6,026 nt of DNA. Origin: Deltaproteobacteria bacterium (lineage in GTDB: Bacteria; Desulfobacterota; Syntrophia; Syntrophales; JAAYKM01). Both the position numbers and the translations under genes were made by a program. Under the pieces are notes generated by a model that had not been told where the DNA came from, ran no database searches, and was given only the letters and a program-made list of their open reading frames with translations. The DNA lies in the NCBI GenBank assembly GCA_019136935.1, contig JAGVTI010000311.1:1-6026 (forward strand). The letters are read 5' to 3'. The first letter of the stretch is position 1; each line of letters opens with the position of its first letter. Below are positions 5,801-6,026 of this stretch, one piece after another.

Positions 5801-6026
5801 TCAGACGAACTTATCCTTCAATTCCTGAAAATGCTCGAAAACGATGTCCGGGGAAAGGCCGATCAGATCGTCCCTTTTTCCCAGGCCGTTCAAGTAGCAG
5901 CAACTGATAATTCCCGCATTGCGGGCCAGCAGAACGTCGTTTATCCCGTCACCGATCATCACGGTTTTTTCCTTCGTGACCGGGTAACGTTCCAAAATCA
6001 TTTCGACCAGCATCGGGTCCGGCTTG
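5801..6026 (-). CDS. HAD-family hydrolase, C-terminal part (phosphoglycolate phosphatase-like)
   Basis: Only the last 74 residues are in the window; the upstream part lies beyond base 6026. The visible part opens with K-P-D-P, the motif III lysine region of haloacid-dehalogenase hydrolases. About 20 residues later comes M-I-G-D-G-I-N-D, motif IV, whose acidic residues bind magnesium. The arrangement K-P-D-P ... V-M-I-G-D-G-x-x-D ... A-R-N-A-G-I is typical of the Gph/PGP branch, which dephosphorylates small phosphate esters such as 2-phosphoglycolate. Motifs I and II and the cap domain are outside the window, so substrate cannot be assigned. The stop TGA at 5803-5801 is 9 bases before the tilS ATG, consistent with one transcript. 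Confidence 0.85.
   Translation of the reverse strand, partial: KPDPMLVEMILERYPVTKEKTVMIGDGINDVLLARNAGIISCCYLNGLGKRDDLIGLSPDIVFEHFQELKDKFV

Overview
The window looks like a chromosomal housekeeping operon from a Gram-negative anaerobe of the former Deltaproteobacteria (Syntrophus/Syntrophales-like is my best guess). The guess rests on the tilS-ftsH-folP order, the long N-terminal extension on FolP, and tsaE-lysC following. It is inference from recollected gene context, with no database check behind it. All recognisable genes are on the minus strand. Transcription therefore runs from high to low coordinates, and the long plus-strand reading frames are antisense shadows. I found no mobile elements, CRISPR arrays, tRNAs or rRNAs.

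In transcription order: (1) 5801-6026, the C-terminal end of a HAD-family phosphatase cut by the window edge. (2) 4352-5791, tilS, tRNA(Ile) lysidine synthetase, starting 9 bases after the HAD stop. (3) 4082-4351, a 270-base AT-richer gap, the only sizeable non-coding stretch. It holds several inverted and direct repeats, including a hairpin just before the ftsH ribosome binding site and a LacI-operator-like palindrome. (4) 2258-4081, ftsH, membrane AAA+ zinc protease, with a TTG start. (5) 1054-2265, folP, dihydropteroate synthase with a ~150-residue N-terminal extension, overlapping ftsH by 8 bases. (6) 470-946, tsaE, ATPase of the tRNA t6A machinery. (7) 1-454, the N-terminal 151 residues of lysC, aspartate kinase, running off the window.

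The genes do not form one pathway. They serve tRNA modification (tilS, tsaE), membrane protein quality control (ftsH), folate synthesis (folP) and amino acid synthesis (lysC), and tight spacing suggests at least two cotranscribed blocks. The gap before ftsH is the natural place for a second promoter.

Nothing here is a clearly new system. The two spots most worth a second look are the folP/tsaE junction, where FolP ends without the family's C-terminal Arg-x-His-Asp motif and about 107 bases of apparently decayed sequence follow, and the repeat-rich ftsH leader.
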